From Paenibacillus spongiae (lineage in GTDB: Bacteria; Bacillota; Bacilli; Paenibacillales; Paenibacillaceae), in NCBI RefSeq assembly GCF_024734895.1, contig NZ_CP091430.1, positions 7,069,501-7,133,500 of the forward strand: 64,000 bases of DNA, read 5' to 3'. Within the stretch, counting starts at the first letter, position 1. Each line of letters opens with the position of its first letter. A model generated the notes under the pieces. The model searched no databases, was not told the DNA's origin, and was given only the letters and a program-made list of their open reading frames with translations. Below are positions 60,419-64,000 of the stretch, in pieces. A program made the translations under genes and the position numbers.

Positions 60419-62289
60419 TACCAAAACCTCCTTCCGGCAATCGCCACGATCAGAATGATCAGACCAAACAGCGTGATGATTCCGTAAGTCTGCACTTGTC
60501 CGTTCTGCAGCCTTGTTCCGCCTCTGCCGAGCAGAACAGCCGCCCCGCCGACGCATCGGACGATACCATCAATGATAAAGTCATCCATGGCTTGCAGGAG
60601 CATGCCCAGCCCGCGCAGCCCGCGAACGAATACGGCATGGTACAGCTCGTCGATATAATATTTGCGTTCCAGCAGCTTGAGCAGCCATGGCATGCGTGAG
60701 GATACCGCATCGCTCGCAATCGTCCCCTTGACGTACATCAGCCAGCCTAGGTAGATACCCAGGGCACCGACCGCCGCAGAGATCACCATAACAAGCCCGC
60801 CGCCCGTATGCGTCGTTTCCGTACCGCCGGAGAGCCACGTTCCAAGCGTATTGTTCCATGGCGTTTCCACGAAGCCGGTAACAACCGCAAGCACGGCCAA
60901 TACGATCAGCGGCAGCGTCATCGTCCAAGAAGACTCATGCGCCTGCTTCTCGCTCTTCGGCTTGCCTGCGAAGACGAGGAAGAACAGGCGTGACATATAG
61001 AAGGCCGTGAAGAAAGCAGCCACTACGCCAACCGCGAAGAGTACAGGGTTCTCATGAAGAGCCGTATTGAGAATGGCATCTTTGGACCAGAAGCCCGATA
61101 ACGGCGGGATGCCCGAGAGAGCTAATGCACCGATCCCGAACGTAACGGCCGTAATCCGCATTCGGCTGCCCAGGCCGCCCATCTCTTGAATATTTTGCGT
61201 ATGTACCGCATGAATGACGCTCCCTGCCCCAAGAAACAGCAGCGCCTTGAAGAACGCATGTGTGAACAGATGAAAGATGCCGCCTGTCAACGATCCCAGA
61301 CCCAGCGCCATCATCATGTAACCAAGCTGGCTGACGGTGGAGTAGGCCAATATGCGTTTGATATCATTCTGCGCAACGCCGATCGTCGCAGCGAATATCG
61401 CCGTAAAGGCGCCCACATAAGCCACGGTGTCCATCGCCGCTTGCGACGCTTGAAAGATATCGAACGTACGGGCGACCAAATATACGCCCGCGGCCACCAT
61501 CGTAGCCGCATGAATGAGGGCGCTGATCGGCGTAGGACCTTCCATCGCATCCGGCAGCCAGACATGCAGCGGGAATTGACCCGATTTGCCGACCGCGCCG
61601 ACGAAGATCAGCAGCGCGATCAAGGTTGTAATGCCTGCCGCGATCGCCCCGGTCTGTTCGTCGAATACGTTCTGGATGCTCACAAAGTCGATTGCGTGAT
61701 TCGGCATATACCAGTACAGCAGGAGAATGGCGATCAGCAGTCCCGCATCGCCGATCCGCGTGACGATGAACGCCTTCTTCGCCGCAGCCTTCGCCTCCGG
61801 CTTCTGATACCAGAAGCCGACGAGTAGGAACGAGCAGACCCCTACCAGCTCCCAGAAGATATACAGGGCAAGCATATTGTCTGCGAGCACAAGTCCCAGC
61901 ATGGAGAACGTAAACAGCGCGATGTAACCGTAGAAGACGGTAATGCGCTCATCGCTTTTCATATATCCGGCTGAGTAGACGTTCACCAGAAAGCTGACGA
62001 CCGTAACGACCACCAGCATGAGCGCCGACAGGTTCGTGACTTCGAATCCGATGTTGAGCTGGAAGGTGCCCAGATCGATCCACTTGAACCCGTCCCGATA
62101 GTCCTCCACGCCCTCTCCCATGCGTTCGAAAAGCACGAGAATGGCCATCACGAGCGAGGCGAGCGAGGCCAAGGAGCCGATCATGACCCCAAGCCCCTTG
62201 AAGCTGCGTCCGAATGACGTTAGCAGAATGAATGCAGCCAGTGGAAAAAGCGGGATAAGCCAGGCGTATTGCGTAAATACGGTTTCCAC
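60418..62289 (-). CDS. nuoL: NADH dehydrogenase I subunit L
   Basis: 623 residues with about sixteen membrane helices. Motifs: MLALYIFWELVGVCSFLLVG, GKSGQFPLHVWLPDAMEGPTPISALIHAATMVAAG, DIKRILAYSTVSQLGYMM and HAFFKALLFLGAGSVIH. The distal antiporter-like subunit with the long lateral helix at its C-terminus. It begins 6 bp after nuoK. Confidence 0.96.
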   Translation of the reverse strand: METVFTQYAWLIPLFPLAAFILLTSFGRSFKGLGVMIGSLASLASLVMAILVLFERMGEGVEDYRDGFKWIDLGTFQLNIGFEVTNLSALMLVVVTVVSFLVNVYSAGYMKSDERITVFYGYIALFTFSMLGLVLADNMLALYIFWELVGVCSFLLVGFWYQKPEAKAAAKKAFIVTRIGDAGLLIAILLLYWYMPNHAIDFVSIQNVFDEQTGAIAAGITTLIALLIFVGAVGKSGQFPLHVWLPDAMEGPTPISALIHAATMVAAGVYLVARTFDIFQASQAAMDTVAYVGAFTAIFAATIGVAQNDIKRILAYSTVSQLGYMMMALGLGSLTGGIFHLFTHAFFKALLFLGAGSVIHAVHTQNIQEMGGLGSRMRITAVTFGIGALALSGIPPLSGFWSKDAILNTALHENPVLFAVGVVAAFFTAFYMSRLFFLVFAGKPKSEKQAHESSWTMTLPLIVLAVLAVVTGFVETPWNNTLGTWLSGGTETTHTGGGLVMVISAAVGALGIYLGWLMYVKGTIASDAVSSRMPWLLKLLERKYYIDELYHAVFVRGLRGLGMLLQAMDDFIIDGIVRCVGGAAVLLGRGGTRLQNGQVQTYGIITLFGLIILIVAIAGRRFW

Positions 62290-62295
62290 GTGCGA

Positions 62296-62598
62296 CTACC
62301 TCCTCATCTCGTCGAATTCGTCAACGTTAACCGTACCGCGTGCCCGGAACAGCGCGATCAGCACCGCGATGCCAACAGCCGCCTCGGCTGCGGAAACCGC
62401 AATGGTGAACAGCGTAAACACCTGGCCTGATAATGCGGGTACGGCTCCGTATTTGGAGAACGCCACCAGATTGAGGTTGACCGCATTCAGCATCAATTCG
62501 ATCGAGAGCAGAACGACGACCGCATTGCGCTTGACGAGCGCGCCGTAGAGCCCGATGCAGAACAGAATGGCAGCCAGCGTCAAATAGGAAGATAACAT
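62296..62598 (-). CDS. nuoK: NADH dehydrogenase I subunit K
   Basis: 100 residues from the ATG at 62596-62598, directly after the nuoJ stop; three membrane helices. VVLLSIELMLNAVNLNLVAFS and FTIAVSAAEAAVGIAVLIALFR carry the conserved membrane glutamates of NuoK. Confidence 0.95.
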   Translation of the reverse strand: MLSSYLTLAAILFCIGLYGALVKRNAVVVLLSIELMLNAVNLNLVAFSKYGAVPALSGQVFTLFTIAVSAAEAAVGIAVLIALFRARGTVNVDEFDEMRR

Positions 62599-62599
62599 C

Positions 62600-63115
62600 T
62601 CAATCCGCCTCCTTCTTCGCGAGCACGATCGCACCGATAAAGGCAACCGTCAACACCACAGAGACAAGCTCGAACGGCACGACATAGCCTGTGAACAGCA
62701 GCTTGCCGATTTCCAGCGCACTATCCTCTACAAGCTGAGCAGGCTGCGATACCGGAAATTCGGTTTGGCGGATCGCATAGAATAGAATGCCGAACAGCGC
62801 CAGGGCTCCGACCGCGGCCAGCGCCTCATGCGAAGGTCTGCCCTTCTCCGCTTCCGCATCCTGGTGCTTCGTCATCATGATGCCGAAGATCATCAGAATG
62901 GAGACGGCCCCCGCATAGATGAGCACTTGGACGAAGGCGAGAAAATCGGCATTCAGGAGAATAAACATACCGGCGATCCCGATGAAGACGGCTGCCAGCG
63001 AGACGACCATATGAATGACCTTCGCGAAGCTGACCATGAGCACCGCACCGCTTATAATGATCACGGATAAGACAAAGAAGGCGACGAACTCGCCTGTCAA
63101 TGGTACGTTAAACAT
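62600..63115 (-). CDS. nuoJ: NADH dehydrogenase I subunit J
   Basis: 171 residues from the ATG at 63113-63115, overlapping the nuoI end by 8 bp. Five membrane helices; FLAFVQVLIYAGAVSILMIFGIMM is the family signature. The open sequence upstream in this frame is nuoI read out of frame. Confidence 0.93.
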   Translation of the reverse strand: MFNVPLTGEFVAFFVLSVIIISGAVLMVSFAKVIHMVVSLAAVFIGIAGMFILLNADFLAFVQVLIYAGAVSILMIFGIMMTKHQDAEAEKGRPSHEALAAVGALALFGILFYAIRQTEFPVSQPAQLVEDSALEIGKLLFTGYVVPFELVSVVLTVAFIGAIVLAKKEAD

Positions 63116-63572
63116 CCTTCTTAGCGCCCCCCTTCCCCGCTTGGGGAGCGCCGATATTATTATTATCCTTGCGCACGTTCTTGTTATTGCCGTCCAGCCA
63201 GTCGATATCCATATACAAATCATCGCGGCTGTAGGACGCCAGCTCAAAATTATTCGTCATGACGATCGCTTCGGTCGGACAAACCTCCGTACACAGATCG
63301 CAAAGGATGCATATTTCAAAATTGATGTCGAAGGTATCGATGACCTTCCCTTTCTTCTCCGGATCCGGATTCGGCTTGCCGGTCAGCGTGATGCACTCTG
63401 TCGGACATACGCGTGCGCATTGATTGCACACAATGCATTGATCCGGTATAAAATGCTGAATCCCGCGGAAGCGGTCCGGCATGACGAACGGTTCGTCGGG
63501 ATAGGAAGTGGTAACTTTCTTCGCCGTCATCGATTTGAGCGTGACGCCAAGCCCTTTCAAGAGACCCTTCAT
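63108..63572 (-). CDS. nuoI: NADH dehydrogenase I subunit I (two 4Fe-4S clusters)
   Basis: 154 residues with two ferredoxin motifs: CIVCNQCARVCPTECI and CILCDLCTEVCPTEAIV, the ligands of clusters N6a and N6b passing electrons towards quinone. The N-terminal helix (MKGLLKGLGVTLKSMTAKKV) lies on the membrane. The charged C-terminal tail (NKNVRKDNNNIGAPQAGKGG) is typical of Bacillales NuoI. Confidence 0.95.
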   Translation of the reverse strand: MKGLLKGLGVTLKSMTAKKVTTSYPDEPFVMPDRFRGIQHFIPDQCIVCNQCARVCPTECITLTGKPNPDPEKKGKVIDTFDINFEICILCDLCTEVCPTEAIVMTNNFELASYSRDDLYMDIDWLDGNNKNVRKDNNNIGAPQAGKGGAKKDV

Positions 63573-63587
63573 TCCTCTTCCCTCCGT

Positions 63588-64000
63588 TTATCCTTTAATG
63601 AACAGCTCGAGATAGACAGCTGTAATAAACACGTTCAGAATCGCCAGCGGCAGCAGCACCTTCCAGCCCATGCCCATCAGCTGGTCGATCCGGATTCTCG
63701 GCAGCGTAGCCCTTAGCCAGAACAGGAAGAACACGACCAGCGCAAACTTGAGCAGGAACCAGAGAATCCCCGGCACAAAATCGAGGAACGGCACCGGTGC
63801 ATGCCACCCGCCTAGGAACAGAACCGTCGTCAACGCTGCAATGGCGTATACATACACATATTCCGATAACATGAAGAACGCGAAGCGGAAGCCGCTGTAC
63901 TCTACGTGATAACCGGCGACTAGCTCGGATTCCGCCTCAGGCAGGTCGAACGGCGTACGGTTCAGCTCCGATACAGCCGCGATAATGAACACGATGAAGC
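63588..64000 (-). CDS. nuoH: NADH dehydrogenase I subunit H, C-terminal part, runs off the right edge
   Basis: About 137 C-terminal residues are visible. SELNRTPFDLPEAESELVAGYHVEYSGFRFAFFMLSEY is the quinone-site loop conserved in all NuoH/ND1 proteins, followed by four membrane helices. The true start lies outside the window, where nuoA-G are expected upstream. Confidence 0.95.
   Translation of the reverse strand, partial: FIVFIIAAVSELNRTPFDLPEAESELVAGYHVEYSGFRFAFFMLSEYVYVYAIAALTTVLFLGGWHAPVPFLDFVPGILWFLLKFALVVFFLFWLRATLPRIRIDQLMGMGWKVLLPLAILNVFITAVYLELFIKG

Noticed and set aside
60419..60556. Longer nuoM start at 60556
   Set aside because: The added 46 residues are Arg-rich out-of-frame nuoL coding; ATG at 60418 with AAGGAGG gives the standard NuoM N-terminus.

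Overview
The window comes from an endospore-forming, flagellated, S-layer-bearing member of the Firmicutes, most likely Paenibacillus or a close relative. The evidence is SpoIIID, SpoIID, a SpoIIQ-type protein and an alpha/beta SASP for sporulation, a late flagellar cluster with FlgM, several SLH-domain surface proteins with csaB/tagA/tagO, and a proton-pumping NDH-1 (nuo) operon, which Bacillus subtilis lacks. Every gene except one (a BIG2-repeat protein at 43.1-45.3 kb) lies on the minus strand, so the window reads as operons running from high to low coordinates.

Layout, right to left (direction of transcription). 57.2-64.0 kb: nuoH(partial)-I-J-K-L-M-N with start/stop overlaps and a terminator. 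54.0-57.0 kb: a subtilisin-like protease with three SLH domains. 45.4-53.9 kb: ywzB-murA, spoIID, spoIIQ, spoIIID, mbl, flhO, flhP, epuA, an order close to B. subtilis, with sigma-F- and sigma-E-like promoters before spoIIQ and spoIIID. 43.1-45.3 kb: the lone plus-strand BIG2 gene. 34.4-42.8 kb: pgsA-like, fabZ, phosphoglucomutase, a DUF5693 membrane protein, csaB, tagA, tagO (lipid, wall-polymer and pyruvylation functions). 16.6-34.2 kb: surface proteins (two large SLH proteins, the probable S-layer protein, a secreted AT-rich protein), a small secreted protein, an SASP and metK. 11.6-16.3 kb: a phosphodiester glycosidase and degS-degU. 10.2-11.65 kb: 1.4 kb of non-coding, repeat-rich DNA. 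7.2-10.2 kb: an ECF sigma/anti-sigma pair with two membrane proteins. 0-5.6 kb: comFA, comFC, yvyF, flgM, flgN, flgK (partial).

The main theme is cell-surface assembly. TagO/TagA start a wall polymer, CsaB would add the pyruvate ketals that SLH domains bind, and four SLH proteins in the window could be clients. I read ECF-type promoters upstream of two surface-protein genes, a sigma-D-type promoter before a third, and an ECF sigma operon nearby.

The least explained DNA is non-coding: (i) four GTTGYA-N5-TRCAAC palindromes at exact 51-52 bp steps (10.78-10.95 kb) that grade into a 97-bp satellite; (ii) a dispersed, internally palindromic ~150-bp element in at least two full copies; (iii) three tandem 92-bp units. 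Also notable are a sigma factor with no ATG/GTG/TTG start that covers its region 2, which implies an ATT start, and a flgM promoter whose -10 box is also one arm of a terminator. All calls come from reading sequence; no searches were run.
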